A stretch of DNA of 64,000 nucleotides, taken from the NCBI GenBank assembly GCA_018267215.1, contig JAFDYX010000021.1, forward strand, positions 286,935 through 350,934, in the 5' to 3' direction. The stretch comes from Bacteroidota bacterium (GTDB lineage: Bacteria; Bacteroidota; Bacteroidia; Cytophagales; Cyclobacteriaceae). Below the pieces are notes generated by a model. That model was not told the DNA's origin, did no database searches, and was given only the letters and a program-made list of their open reading frames with translations. This document shows positions 17,035 to 25,773 of this stretch, in pieces (position 1 is the first letter of the stretch; every line of letters starts with the position of its first letter). The position numbers and the translations under genes were made by a program.

Positions 17035-17814
17035 TCAGTTGTGTATAATGTTGATGGTACCAACTTTTCCATCGGGTGCATGTGCCCCTTCTCTGCCCTT
17101 CTTTCCGTTTTTTCCATCTACTACAGGCCCTAACCCCGCTTGTCCACCTAAGCCACCATCTCCACCTAAGCCCCCAAAGCCGCCATAATTTTTTACAATC
17201 AATTGATGATCCATCATTAAATGTATGTCATTACAACCTTTGCAGGAAATATTTAATGTTCCTCCTTTTCCTCCGCTGCCGCCATCCGCTCCATCACCGC
17301 CATCCGCTCCGTTCCCTGCCCTGCACACGCGCGTGCCAGCACCGCCATCGCCACCCTTTCCACCCCTGCCGCCTTTGCCACCATCGCCACCATTCAGGTT
17401 GATGGTCAGAGAACCATAGATACGCAAGTCGTTCAAATACAAAGACAGTGTAACGGCATTCATGCCCGGCTCGCCAGCAAAACCTGTTTTTCCGGGTAGC
17501 CCACTACGGCATGGCGCCTGCTGCGAAAATCCTTCTTCTCCTGTTTTCCCTTGCTTTCCGTTTTTTGCATATCCATTAATAGAACATCCTTTTGCCACTA
17601 TCATTTTTTTAGCATGAATGTAATTCTCTGCTTTATCCATATTTAAAAAAAGTGATGATGAGTCGTGCATGATTAGTGTATCAACCACTAAGATATCGGT
17701 TTGGGCAAAAGTAAATTTTTCGTGTGGCTTTAATTCAAGTTTTGATAAGCGCACCTGGGCTTTACCCGTTTGAAAAATAAATATCAACACAATGATGGAA
17801 ACTATTCTATGCAT
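17035..17814 (-). CDS. Secreted glycine-rich (poly-GGx) repeat protein
   Basis: A 259-residue protein with an N-terminal signal peptide (MHRIVSIIVLIFIFQTGKAQ), a region resembling a small beta domain, then runs of GGxGG and GxxG repeats over about residues 75-245 broken by short beta-like segments. The repeats recall collagen-like or polyglycine-II structures. Cysteines occur in pairs (ISCKGC). I do not recognise a defined family and assign no function. Its stop is one base from the recJ start, so the two are translated from one message despite unrelated roles. Confidence 0.7.
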   Translation of the reverse strand: MHRIVSIIVLIFIFQTGKAQVRLSKLELKPHEKFTFAQTDILVVDTLIMHDSSSLFLNMDKAENYIHAKKMIVAKGCSINGYAKNGKQGKTGEEGFSQQAPCRSGLPGKTGFAGEPGMNAVTLSLYLNDLRIYGSLTINLNGGDGGKGGRGGKGGDGGAGTRVCRAGNGADGGDGADGGSGGKGGTLNISCKGCNDIHLMMDHQLIVKNYGGFGGLGGDGGLGGQAGLGPVVDGKNGKKGREGAHAPDGKVGTINIIHN

Positions 17815-17855
17815 GGCTGCAAAAGTAAAAGAAACTTTTACCTATCGTAAAACAA

Positions 17856-17878
17856 AAGAGCCCCTTCGAGGGGCTCTT
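17856..17878 (-). terminator. Terminator of the coiled-coil protein gene
   Basis: AAGAGCCCCT (17856-17865) and AGGGGCTCTT (17869-17878) form a perfect 10-bp stem with a 3-nt loop. On the minus strand it is followed by TTTTGTTTT. It lies between the coiled-coil gene and the glycine-rich gene, so the latter must have its own promoter or depend on read-through. Confidence 0.8.
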
Positions 17879-17896
17879 CTATCATTTAAACATATC

Positions 17897-18532
17897 TTAT
17901 TTTGACGCTGCCGCTTTATCGGCTACCACTCCTTCCAGCACATCTTTAATTTCCACGCGCTGACCATCTTTAAAAGGCACAATCCAAGCATCTTTTACGC
18001 CCATCTCGCGCATGTATTTTTTGAACTTGTCGGCATCCCAGTAGTCGCGGAATACACCGATGGTAAATCGCTGCTCTCCTTTATCCGTAGCTTCGCCACC
18101 GAAATTAGGATTGTTCTCAAAATACTTGGAAAGGTCTTTGTGTTTAAACGCACCGATCTGCACCTTAAAGACAACGCCTTTGGAAAAATCCATAGGGTTG
18201 GGCGCAGGCGGTGTAGCCTTTGCCTGTGCTAACTCTGCTTTGGTAGCGGTGAGGTCGCTGCGCATTTTAGAAATTTGATCTTCTAGTTCAGCAATTCTGG
18301 CATTTTTATCACTAACCTGATTGTTGAGTGTGCTGACTTGGCCTTTCAATTGTGTGTTGTCGTTGTCGGCAGTTTGCTTGGCCTCAACTAATGTTTTTAG
18401 GTTGGCCGGATTCTTAGCATATTCCTTGGCTTTCTTTTTCCATTCCTTTTTCTCCTTTTTAGAGAGTTGGGCGAAAACTTGCATGCCGGAAAAAATCAGA
18501 GCCAGGCAAAGTACAAGAACTTTAGTTTTCAT
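17897..18532 (-). CDS. Secreted coiled-coil protein with SPOR-like C-terminus
   Basis: A 211-residue protein. Signal peptide MKTKVLVLCLALIFSGMQVFAQ, a lysine-rich helix (KKEKKEWKKKAKEYAK), a coiled coil over about 50-110 with heptads (LNNQVSDKNARIAELEDQIS), a short Pro/Ala linker, then a C-terminal domain (about 122-200) whose KVQIGAFKHKDLSKYF and FTIGVFRDYWDADKFKKYM resemble SPOR peptidoglycan-binding domains. A periplasmic, envelope-associated role is a reasonable inference. Single-gene unit with its own terminator. Confidence 0.7.
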   Translation of the reverse strand: MKTKVLVLCLALIFSGMQVFAQLSKKEKKEWKKKAKEYAKNPANLKTLVEAKQTADNDNTQLKGQVSTLNNQVSDKNARIAELEDQISKMRSDLTATKAELAQAKATPPAPNPMDFSKGVVFKVQIGAFKHKDLSKYFENNPNFGGEATDKGEQRFTIGVFRDYWDADKFKKYMREMGVKDAWIVPFKDGQRVEIKDVLEGVVADKAAASK

Positions 18533-18620
18533 GTGTTAGATGTTATGTTTTGTTAAGTAAAAGTAGGAAAATATTTTTGTTATACGCTTACCTGCTTTCA
18601 GTTGCCTTCTGCATATCTAA

Positions 18621-18788
18621 TTATCCGCACCCTAAGTTCTTTTTTAAATTGATGGGGGGAAGCCCGCCAAAATCAAATGGGTTTTCTTTTCTTTGCTCTT
18701 CCTCACCGGCAGGGTGCGGCTTCTTTAAGTTGTCAATTTTTTTGATGCCCTTCACTGAGGCAACTCGCTTTTGTTTTAGTCTTTTCAT
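18621..18788 (-). CDS. Small conserved-looking 55-residue protein
   Basis: A 55-residue frame that begins with ATG at 18788, seven bases after a perfect AAGGAG ribosome-binding site, and ends in NPFDFGGLPPINLKKNLGCG. An in-frame stop just upstream fixes the start. The basic N-terminus (MKRLKQKRVASVKGIKKI) and the FDFGGLP..NLKKNLGCG tail resemble small uncharacterised Bacteroidota proteins I have seen, so I judge it real. The terminal GCG could suit lipid or metal attachment, but that is speculation. It opens a minus-strand set that continues with the coiled-coil gene 88 nt downstream. Confidence 0.6.
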   Translation of the reverse strand: MKRLKQKRVASVKGIKKIDNLKKPHPAGEEEQRKENPFDFGGLPPINLKKNLGCG

Positions 18789-18885
18789 CTGCCTCTCCTT
18801 TTTTACAAAAAATGTCCATCCGTTATTCCTTTAACTCATAGTGGGCAAGTGGATAGACCACCATTTGCTAAGTTTCTATAAAACC

Positions 18886-18916
18886 TTTGTTTTCACAAAT
18901 GTATAGGTCTATCTTG
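18886..18916 (+). promoter_or_regulatory. Candidate feoAB promoter
   Basis: TTTG (18886-18889), a 20-nt spacer and TATCTTG (18910-18916), close to the Bacteroidota TTTG/TAnnTTTG pattern, placing the transcript start about 20 nt before feoA. No Fur-like palindrome is evident. Confidence 0.35.
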
Positions 18917-18942
18917 CGCTTGTTTAAAATTAATCTAAATAA

Positions 18943-19176
18943 TTGGATTCCCAGCTAAAGTCTGTTGCCAACATGGCTCCCGGTGAAACTGCGGTGATCT
19001 CTGGTTTTACCGATGAGCTGATTTCAGTTAAACTGCTGGAAATGGGCTTTTTGCCTGGTACAGCCGTTCGATTTAATTTTAAGGCTCCGCTGGGCGACCC
19101 GATCTGTGTAAGCGTGTCAGGGTATGACTTGTCTTTGCGATTGGAAGAAGCTTCAACAATTTCAATAGTCAATTAA
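18943..19176 (+). CDS. feoA: Ferrous iron transport protein FeoA
   Basis: A 77-residue SH3-like protein with the typical KLLEMGFLPGTAVRF and APLGDPICVSVSGYDLSLRLEEA segments. FeoA is a small cytoplasmic partner of FeoB in Fe(II) uptake. A TTG start at 18943 is used: the codon before it is a stop, and the first ATG (residue 11) would remove the conserved N-terminal strand. feoB starts 4 nt later. Confidence 0.9.
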   Translation: MDSQLKSVANMAPGETAVISGFTDELISVKLLEMGFLPGTAVRFNFKAPLGDPICVSVSGYDLSLRLEEASTISIVN

Positions 19177-19180
19177 CCTG

Positions 19181-21295
19181 ATGGCAACCGACACAAAAGT
19201 AAAAATTGCCTTGGTGGGCAAACCCAATTCTGGTAAGTCATCTTTGTTTAATCAGCTTACAGGCTTAAATCAGAAGATCGGAAATTTTCCCGGTGTAACG
19301 GTGGATAAGAGAACAGGGTCTTGCCAACTGGGCGAAGGGATAGCTGCCGAAATCATAGACCTGCCCGGCACTTATAGCCTCTACCCGCGCACACTTGATG
19401 AGAAAGTAGTGGCAGAAATTTTTGCTGACGACAGGGGTCGTCATTACCCCGAAAAAATTGTGTTGGTGGCAGATGCTACCAACTTAAAAAATTGTTTGCT
19501 GCTGCTAACTCAGCTTGTTGATTTAGGGCTACCCACGATCTTGGCTTTAAACATGGTTGACTTGGCCGCAAAATCCGGTCAAAGCATTGACATCAAAAAT
19601 CTGGAGAAGCAACTGGATCTGCCTGTGGTGATGATCAACGCCCGAAAAGGTATGGGCATAGACCGGCTGCGCTCTCTGCTTAGCGCGCCTCTCAGCCCCA
19701 GCAGCAAATTGGTCTATCACCCCGAGCCTGAAATAAAACCGTTGATAGAAGAAATAAAAAACAGATTTCATTTGCACTCCGACTACCGAGCTTACCAGTT
19801 TTTGCAGCAGCCCGATAACCTTACTTTTTTGCCCGTAGCCGATCGCAATTATATTCGCGACTTAGCGAAAAAAAATAATTTTTTTGCACATAAATACCAG
19901 GGTGCAGAAACAGTTAAACGATACGGGTTTATTCAGGATTTATTAAACAAGGTTATCATTCGCACACCCAACGAGGGGTGGAAAAAAGTATCGTACAGGA
20001 TAGATAAAGTATTGACGCATAAGATTGGCGGGTATGTAATTTTCTTTGCTGTTCTCTTCCTCATCTTTCAGTCTATTTTTGCCTGGGCGCAAATACCTAT
20101 GGATTTTATAGACCGTAGTTTTGCACAGTTAAGCAGCAAACTCGATGCTATTTTTCCTTCAGGTCCTTTTTTTGAATTGATCTCGCACGGCATTGTGCCG
20201 GGTATTGGCGGCATAGTTATTTTCATTCCGCAGATCGCCATTCTGTTTGCCTTTATTTCTGTCTTTGAAGAAACCGGCTACATGTCGCGTGTGGTTTTTT
20301 TAATGGACAAAATCATGCGCAAATTTGGGCTGAGCGGCAAAAGCGTAGTGCCACTCATGTCTGGCTGGGCTTGTGCCATTCCGGCTATTATGGCCACCCG
20401 CACCATTGAAAACTGGAAGGATAGGTTGATCACTATTTTCGTTACCCCTTTCATGAGTTGTTCGGCACGTCTTCCGGTGTTTACCATCTTGGTAGCCTTG
20501 ATTATTCCTGACACCAAAATATGGGGATTTTTTAATTATCAGGGATTGGTGCTGATGGGTTTATACTTGCTTGGCTTTTTGGCGGCCATCCTCTCGGCTT
20601 TGGTCATGAAAATGATTATCAAAGCGCGCGAGCGCAGTTATCTGATTATGGAAATGCCAACTTACAAAATGCCCAAGTGGAGCAATGTTGGATTTCAGAT
20701 TATTGAAAAGACAAAAGCATTTGTGTTTGAGGCCGGCAAAATCATTTTGGCCATCTCCATTATTTTATATGTGCTCTCCAGCTATGGACCGCCCCAAGTA
20801 ATGAATGCTGCCAACGAAACAGTAAGAAAAGAAACCGCCTCCCAACAACTCACGGAAGCACAAATACAAGACCGCATCGCTTCCTATAAGTTAGAAAATT
20901 CGTATGCAGGCAGGTTAGGCAAAACGCTGGAGCCATTAATCCGCCCCTTGGGGTATGATTGGAAAATCGGCATTGCACTGGTTACTTCTTTTGCGGCACG
21001 CGAAGTTTTTGTAGGCACCATTGCCACCATCTACAGTATTGGCAGCACAGACGATCAAGCTACTATCAAAGAAAGACTCCGGTCAGAGATTAACCCCGAC
21101 ACCGGTAAGCCCCGTTATACATTGGCCGTGGGGCTATCGCTGCTGGTGTTCTACACTTTTGCCATGCAATGCATGAGTACCCTGGCCGTGGTAAAAAGAG
21201 AAACCAAAAGCTGGCATTGGCCATTAATCCAACTGGTGTATATGAGTGCGCTGGCTTACTTCTCAGCCTTGGTTGTCTATCAATTTCTGAAATAA
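19181..21295 (+). CDS. feoB: Ferrous iron transporter FeoB
   Basis: A 704-residue Fe(II) permease. Cytoplasmic N-terminal G domain: G1 GKPNSGKSS (about 11-19), G3 DLPGTYSLYP, G4 NMVD; then a helical spacer and a membrane domain from about residue 280 with two Gate motifs (including MSGWACAIPAIMATR and FMSCSARLPVF, both with the conserved Cys). Length fits the family. Encoded with feoA 4 nt upstream. Confidence 0.95.
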   Translation: MATDTKVKIALVGKPNSGKSSLFNQLTGLNQKIGNFPGVTVDKRTGSCQLGEGIAAEIIDLPGTYSLYPRTLDEKVVAEIFADDRGRHYPEKIVLVADATNLKNCLLLLTQLVDLGLPTILALNMVDLAAKSGQSIDIKNLEKQLDLPVVMINARKGMGIDRLRSLLSAPLSPSSKLVYHPEPEIKPLIEEIKNRFHLHSDYRAYQFLQQPDNLTFLPVADRNYIRDLAKKNNFFAHKYQGAETVKRYGFIQDLLNKVIIRTPNEGWKKVSYRIDKVLTHKIGGYVIFFAVLFLIFQSIFAWAQIPMDFIDRSFAQLSSKLDAIFPSGPFFELISHGIVPGIGGIVIFIPQIAILFAFISVFEETGYMSRVVFLMDKIMRKFGLSGKSVVPLMSGWACAIPAIMATRTIENWKDRLITIFVTPFMSCSARLPVFTILVALIIPDTKIWGFFNYQGLVLMGLYLLGFLAAILSALVMKMIIKARERSYLIMEMPTYKMPKWSNVGFQIIEKTKAFVFEAGKIILAISIILYVLSSYGPPQVMNAANETVRKETASQQLTEAQIQDRIASYKLENSYAGRLGKTLEPLIRPLGYDWKIGIALVTSFAAREVFVGTIATIYSIGSTDDQATIKERLRSEINPDTGKPRYTLAVGLSLLVFYTFAMQCMSTLAVVKRETKSWHWPLIQLVYMSALAYFSALVVYQFLK

Positions 21296-21357
21296 CGAAA
21301 AAATTACATCGCACCTATTCATTCAAGCCAAATCTCTATATTTCAAAAAAACAAAAG

Positions 21358-21744
21358 ATGAAGACTTCCCAAGAAAATTTTCAATTAGGCTTGTTGTATT
21401 TAGTGCATTTGCTGATCAATGCCGATGGTGTTGTTAATGAAGATGAAACACGTGCCCTATTAAAAGTTAAGAACAAAGAAAATATCACTCAATCTTTGTT
21501 CGATGAGTTTCAAAATGATGTAAAAAACAGGAAGCCAAAGGAAATTTATCAGCAAGGCATTGAACTGATCAATCATTGCGATGATGCCATGAAACTTCGT
21601 GCCTTTGCACATTTGTATAAAATCAGCGAGGTAGATGGAAATGTGCATGTTAAAGAAGTTCGTCTTTTGCTTTACTCGCTAAAGATGGCTGATATCGAAT
21701 TCAATGACGTGGTGGCCGAAGCCCACAAGTTGCTCAACTATTAA
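21358..21744 (+). CDS. TerB-like helical protein
   Basis: A 128-residue, mostly helical protein. INADGVVNEDETRAL near the N-terminus and EVDGNVHVKEVRLL near the C-terminus match the acidic turns of the tellurite-resistance TerB fold, which binds metal in some members. It lies 62 nt after feoB and 3 nt before purK, so it may belong to either transcript. ATG at 21358 is chosen; an upstream extension would run through feoB. The role is unknown; a metal-linked one is suggested only by neighbours. Confidence 0.6.
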   Translation: MKTSQENFQLGLLYLVHLLINADGVVNEDETRALLKVKNKENITQSLFDEFQNDVKNRKPKEIYQQGIELINHCDDAMKLRAFAHLYKISEVDGNVHVKEVRLLLYSLKMADIEFNDVVAEAHKLLNY

Positions 21745-21747
21745 TTT

Positions 21748-22887
21748 ATGTCTCAGGCTTTTTATCGGCAACCACGCATCGGAGTTTTAGGCGGAGGTCA
21801 GCTTGGCCGTATGCTGATACAAGCTGGCTTAGATTGGAATATCAACTTTTCGGTACTCGACCCCGACCCGCAGGCGCCCTGCTGTTCGCTGGCATCATTT
21901 ACCAATGCCAACCTTACCGACTACGATGCTGTTTTAGAATTTGGAAGGTCGTGCGACCTCATCACCATCGAGATTGAGCACGTCAATGTACAAGCCTTAA
22001 AAGAATTAGTTCGCTTGGGTAAAAAAGTTTTCCCCCAACCCGAAGTGATCGAGCTGGTGCAAGATAAGCGCGTACAAAAAAGATTTTATGAAAAGAATAA
22101 AATCCCTACGGCTGATTTCCTGCTAACAGAAAATGCAAATGAGGTGGCTGCCCATCGTTCGTTTTTGCCGGCCGTGCACAAGTTGGGCAAAGAAGGATAT
22201 GACGGACGGGGCGTACAAATTCTGAGAGATGAAAAGGATCTTGCCAAAGCATTTGATAAACCGGGTATCTTAGAAAAGTTAATTGACTTTGAAAAAGAAA
22301 TCTCTGTTATCGTAGCCCGGAATGAACAAGGCGAAGTAAAAACATTTCCCGCTGTAGAAATGGTTTTTCATCCCGAGGCCAACCTGGTAGAATATCTCTT
22401 TTCTCCCGCGTCCATCAGCCAATCGGTGGCTTCACGGGCCGAAGAAGTCGCTAAAAGAATCATCACCGAACTTAACATGGTAGGCTTGCTTGCTGTTGAA
22501 ATGTTTGTTACGCCAGATCAAAAAATATTAGTAAATGAAATAGCGCCCCGCCCTCATAACAGCGGGCATCAAACTATTGAAGGCAACATTACCTCACAGT
22601 ATCAGCAACATCTGCGGGCTATTTTAAATTTGCCGTTGGGCAATACCGCGATGATTAAACCCAGCGCCATGGTTAATTTGCTGGGCGAAAGTGGCTACAC
22701 CGGAGAAGCTGCCTACCACGGGCTTGCTGATGTATTGAAAATGGATGGAGTGTATGTTCATCTTTATGGAAAAAAAATAACCAAGCCTTTTCGTAAAATG
22801 GGGCATGTAACAATAGTTGACACAGACATAGCCGCATTGAAAACAAAAGCAAATGTTGTGAAGGAAACACTTAAAATCCGGGCATAG
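21748..22887 (+). CDS. purK: N5-carboxyaminoimidazole ribonucleotide synthase
   Basis: A 379-residue ATP-grasp enzyme that carboxylates AIR with bicarbonate and ATP to N5-CAIR in purine synthesis. [12 protein letters not shown] opens the protein; the ATP-grasp region includes [27 protein letters not shown] and the metal-binding [11 protein letters not shown] motif. It is followed after one base by purE, the next step of the pathway. Confidence 0.95.
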   Translation: MSQAFYRQPRIGVLGGGQLGRMLIQAGLDWNINFSVLDPDPQAPCCSLASFTNANLTDYDAVLEFGRSCDLITIEIEHVNVQALKELVRLGKKVFPQPEVIELVQDKRVQKRFYEKNKIPTADFLLTENANEVAAHRSFLPAVHKLGKEGYDGRGVQILRDEKDLAKAFDKPGILEKLIDFEKEISVIVARNEQGEVKTFPAVEMVFHPEANLVEYLFSPASISQSVASRAEEVAKRIITELNMVGLLAVEMFVTPDQKILVNEIAPRPHNSGHQTIEGNITSQYQQHLRAILNLPLGNTAMIKPSAMVNLLGESGYTGEAAYHGLADVLKMDGVYVHLYGKKITKPFRKMGHVTIVDTDIAALKTKANVVKETLKIRA

Positions 22888-22888
22888 T

Positions 22889-23404
22889 ATGAAAGAAAAA
22901 CCAATCGTAGGGATCATCATGGGGAGCCAGTCTGATTTAAAAATCATGCGCGAAGCGGCCGAATTTCTGGAAGAGATGCACATCCCGTTTGAACTTACTG
23001 TGGTGTCGGCTCACCGCACTCCCAAACGCATGATGGACTATGCTTCCTCAGCCCAAAGCCGCGGGCTGAGTGTTATCATAGCCGGAGCCGGAGGTGCTGC
23101 CCATCTGCCGGGCATGATTGCCTCGCTTACCTCTCTGCCTGTAATTGGTGTGCCAATCAAGTCTTCCAACTCAATTGACGGATGGGATTCCGTATTGTCT
23201 ATTTTGCAAATGCCTTCGGGTGTGCCGGTAGCTACGGTTGCGCTGGACGGAGCCAAAAATGCCGGGATATTGGCAGCTCAAATTATAGGAACAAAAAATA
23301 AATCTGTTGCCCGGAAATTGAATCAATTCAAATTTTCGCTTCAGAAAAAGGTAGAAAAATCCTTTAAAGAAATTGAAAGCAAGGGGTGGAAAGACACTCA
23401 TTGA
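22889..23404 (+). CDS. purE: N5-CAIR mutase
   Basis: A 171-residue class I PurE converting N5-CAIR to [13 protein letters not shown] (substrate phosphate site), SAHRTP (catalytic His) and [14 protein letters not shown] are intact. The pairing with purK one base upstream confirms the bacterial two-enzyme route. The C-terminus is slightly longer and basic compared with the E. coli enzyme. Confidence 0.95.
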   Translation: MKEKPIVGIIMGSQSDLKIMREAAEFLEEMHIPFELTVVSAHRTPKRMMDYASSAQSRGLSVIIAGAGGAAHLPGMIASLTSLPVIGVPIKSSNSIDGWDSVLSILQMPSGVPVATVALDGAKNAGILAAQIIGTKNKSVARKLNQFKFSLQKKVEKSFKEIESKGWKDTH

Positions 23405-23499
23405 TGTACCTTATCTGTGTACGCCTTCTGGCAACACCCCAACCACAAGACCGATATACAAACTGTTAATAATCAGAAAAAAATCGAACATCATTCAGC

Positions 23500-24303
23500 A
23501 TGGCAAAAAAATTTTTACTCATTCTTATAGCCTTTTGTTCGTGTGCTACACAGAAAAAATTAAATAATACAACATCTCATAACAATGGTTTAACCGTTGG
23601 TGGCCGACTCTTTACTTCTGTTTTTCAGCAACACGCGGCAGAATATAAAGCGTTGTGCTTTCAGGCCTATAACATAGCAACCTTAAGATTACACCAAGCT
23701 ATTGACCAATCAACATCATCTCGCCCCAAAGCTGTAATTACAGATATTGATGAAACTATTTTAGATAATTCGCCCTATGCTGTTCATCGTGCACTGTTAG
23801 GATTGGATTACGAACCCACATCTTGGATGGATTGGACTTCGCAAGGTGTTGCCGATACACTTTCCGGGGCATTGCGGTTTTTTAAATATGCCGCCTCAAA
23901 AAATGTAGAAGTATTTTATGTCTCTAACCGGAGTGAAAAAGAACGCGCAGGCACAATAGCCAATCTTAAAAAATTTGGTTTTCCATATGCAGACGATGCA
24001 CATCTTATTTTAAAAACAACCGTCTCCAGTAAAGAGCCCAGAAGGCAACAGTTAGCGGCATCTTATAATATCATTTTGCTTATTGGCGACAACCTGGCAG
24101 ATTTCAGCGGACTATTTGATCATAAAACAACTACCGAGCGGACACAAAATGTAAGACATCTGGCAGATGATTTCGGAAAAAAATTTATTGTCTTGCCCAA
24201 CGCAAATTATGGCGATTGGGAAAGCGCATTGTATCAGTATAATTACAGATTGACATCGACACAAAAAGATTCTATTATTAAAAGCTTACTGAGGGGTTAT
24301 TGA
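23500..24303 (+). CDS. Acid phosphatase / 5'-nucleotidase, lipoprotein e(P4) family
   Basis: A 267-residue HAD-fold phosphatase. Asp82 and Asp84 in ITDIDETILDN are the nucleophile and acid/base; FYVSNRSE, then LLIGDNLADF supply the later HAD motifs. An N-terminal hydrophobic segment ends at Cys15 (AFCSC), an atypical lipobox, so it is probably lipid-anchored. The Haemophilus e(P4) relative dephosphorylates nicotinamide and nucleoside monophosphates outside the cytoplasm. It follows purE after 95 nt with no gene between, giving a nucleotide theme. Confidence 0.85.
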   Translation: MAKKFLLILIAFCSCATQKKLNNTTSHNNGLTVGGRLFTSVFQQHAAEYKALCFQAYNIATLRLHQAIDQSTSSRPKAVITDIDETILDNSPYAVHRALLGLDYEPTSWMDWTSQGVADTLSGALRFFKYAASKNVEVFYVSNRSEKERAGTIANLKKFGFPYADDAHLILKTTVSSKEPRRQQLAASYNIILLIGDNLADFSGLFDHKTTTERTQNVRHLADDFGKKFIVLPNANYGDWESALYQYNYRLTSTQKDSIIKSLLRGY

Positions 24304-24501
24304 TATGAAAAGCAAAAATGCCAGTACAGAACACTTGTTTAGTTTGGGGAAATAAAGAGATAAATTGGACAACAATATCTTTTATTAACTTTGGTAAAGA
24401 AGAGGGTATTTGATGTTCTGATTTTGCCCGAACGAAAGCCCTGAACCATTAAATTTTACTACTCATCAAAAAAATTGTAATTTCTCGGCTCTTTTGAGAA
24501 G

Positions 24502-25770
24502 ATGAAACCCACAGAAAAAGGATGGTTAAAGGATTATCTGGAGTTCCGCAGGGAGCTGTTGAAGGATTTACCGGCCGACAGTAAAAATTCTTCGCACCCC
24601 GAACGCTCGCTTTACCACGTCATTCAGCCCACAGGTCTGATGTACGGGCAGTCTGTTGCTTCTGCTGCAATTGCGGGTTCCGAGTCGTGGGCTCCCAAAG
24701 ACCGCATGAAAATTTTGCTGGCCGAAAGCCTGATTAGCAGTTCGCTGTTGTTTCATGATAAGCCCATTAAAAATCCGGATGAACTAACCGGTATCATCAT
24801 GAAAACGTTGGAGAACATCGGCAATTTTTACAACCATGTTTTCCCGGAGCTGGCCACACCTGCCAAAACTTTGTTTGGCCGAAAAAAAACACCGCTCGAA
24901 CTGGCCGAAAAAATTTTAGACAAACGAATTGAATATTCAATTGAGCAAGAAAAAAATTTTTGGGTTCAATTCTTTCATAACAGCCTTCTCTTTTTAGACA
25001 TTTTTATTTTTGGACAGTGGATTCATACCAATGCCGACAGAATTGTTGCCGACTTCTTCAAATACGAAAGAGAGGAGTTGCGTTTTTCCCTTGTGAAAGT
25101 AATGGCCGCAGCAGCCCATGCCAACTCTACTATTGAACCCGAAGAACAAAAGTTATTAGAATTCTTTTTACAAAGCGCAGGGCTTAGTGCCGAACGAAAA
25201 AAAGAAGCAAAACAGATTTTTGAATCAGGCATCGAGATTGAAGAAATCAATCTCCCTACCAACAACTCATGGATATTAAAAAAATATTTTCTGGAAATCG
25301 CTATTCTAACGATTTGGTCTGATAAACGTGTAGAAATCCAGGAGTTAGAATTTCTGAAAAAACTATGCAGTTACATGAACTTCAGTGATGACGATCTGGA
25401 AAACAGCATGATGGCCATCGAAGGGTTTGTGCTGGAACACTGGAGTGACTTGGATTACCTGCAAAACAAAAAAGATTACCAGCAAGTAAGCGATCAATTC
25501 ATTCAGCGCCTTTCGAAGATTGCCGGCAATAACAAAAACAGATTGGTAAAAGAAGTGCAGGACAGCAGCGAATTGATGGCTTTACTGAAAAGATCGAAAG
25601 GCAGCGAACTCAGTGCATCAGAAAAGGAGCACATGCAAAAGTTGCTTCTCACTATCCTTAAAACCATTCCAACCTTTGTTATTATTTCGCTGCCTCAGCG
25701 GTTTCTTACGCTGCCCATGCTTTTAAAAATATTGCCCAGCAATTTTTTTAACGAAGTAAATGTAAAATAG
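24502..25770 (+). CDS. LETM1/TerB-related protein
   Basis: A 422-residue protein. The middle (about 185-310) has paired helices with acidic turns (NSTIEPEEQKLLEFFL, SDKRVEIQELEFLKKL) like TerB domains. The end (about 355-418) reads LMALLKRSKGSELSASEKEHMQ followed by a hydrophobic IPTFVIISLPQRFLTLPMLLKILP, like the core of LETM1-type domains. NCBI names similar Bacteroidota proteins LETM1-related biofilm-associated proteins; that name is from memory. Its 3' end faces the TerC gene with a 3-nt gap. No biochemical function is established. Confidence 0.65.
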   Translation: MKPTEKGWLKDYLEFRRELLKDLPADSKNSSHPERSLYHVIQPTGLMYGQSVASAAIAGSESWAPKDRMKILLAESLISSSLLFHDKPIKNPDELTGIIMKTLENIGNFYNHVFPELATPAKTLFGRKKTPLELAEKILDKRIEYSIEQEKNFWVQFFHNSLLFLDIFIFGQWIHTNADRIVADFFKYEREELRFSLVKVMAAAAHANSTIEPEEQKLLEFFLQSAGLSAERKKEAKQIFESGIEIEEINLPTNNSWILKKYFLEIAILTIWSDKRVEIQELEFLKKLCSYMNFSDDDLENSMMAIEGFVLEHWSDLDYLQNKKDYQQVSDQFIQRLSKIAGNNKNRLVKEVQDSSELMALLKRSKGSELSASEKEHMQKLLLTILKTIPTFVIISLPQRFLTLPMLLKILPSNFFNEVNVK

Positions 25771-25773
25771 CCA

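Noticed and set aside
17200-17410. Periodic short repeats suggesting a CRISPR array or tandem repeat
   Set aside because: The periodicity comes from Gly codons in the glycine-rich protein; there are no constant repeats with unique spacers.
18550-18834. A plus-strand 94-codon frame
   Set aside because: It is antisense to the small minus-strand gene, which has the better ribosome-binding site and a conserved-looking tail.
24304-24501. A possible small gene (16 codons) after the phosphatase
   Set aside because: Too short and no supporting signal; I see nothing else in this 198-nt spacer.
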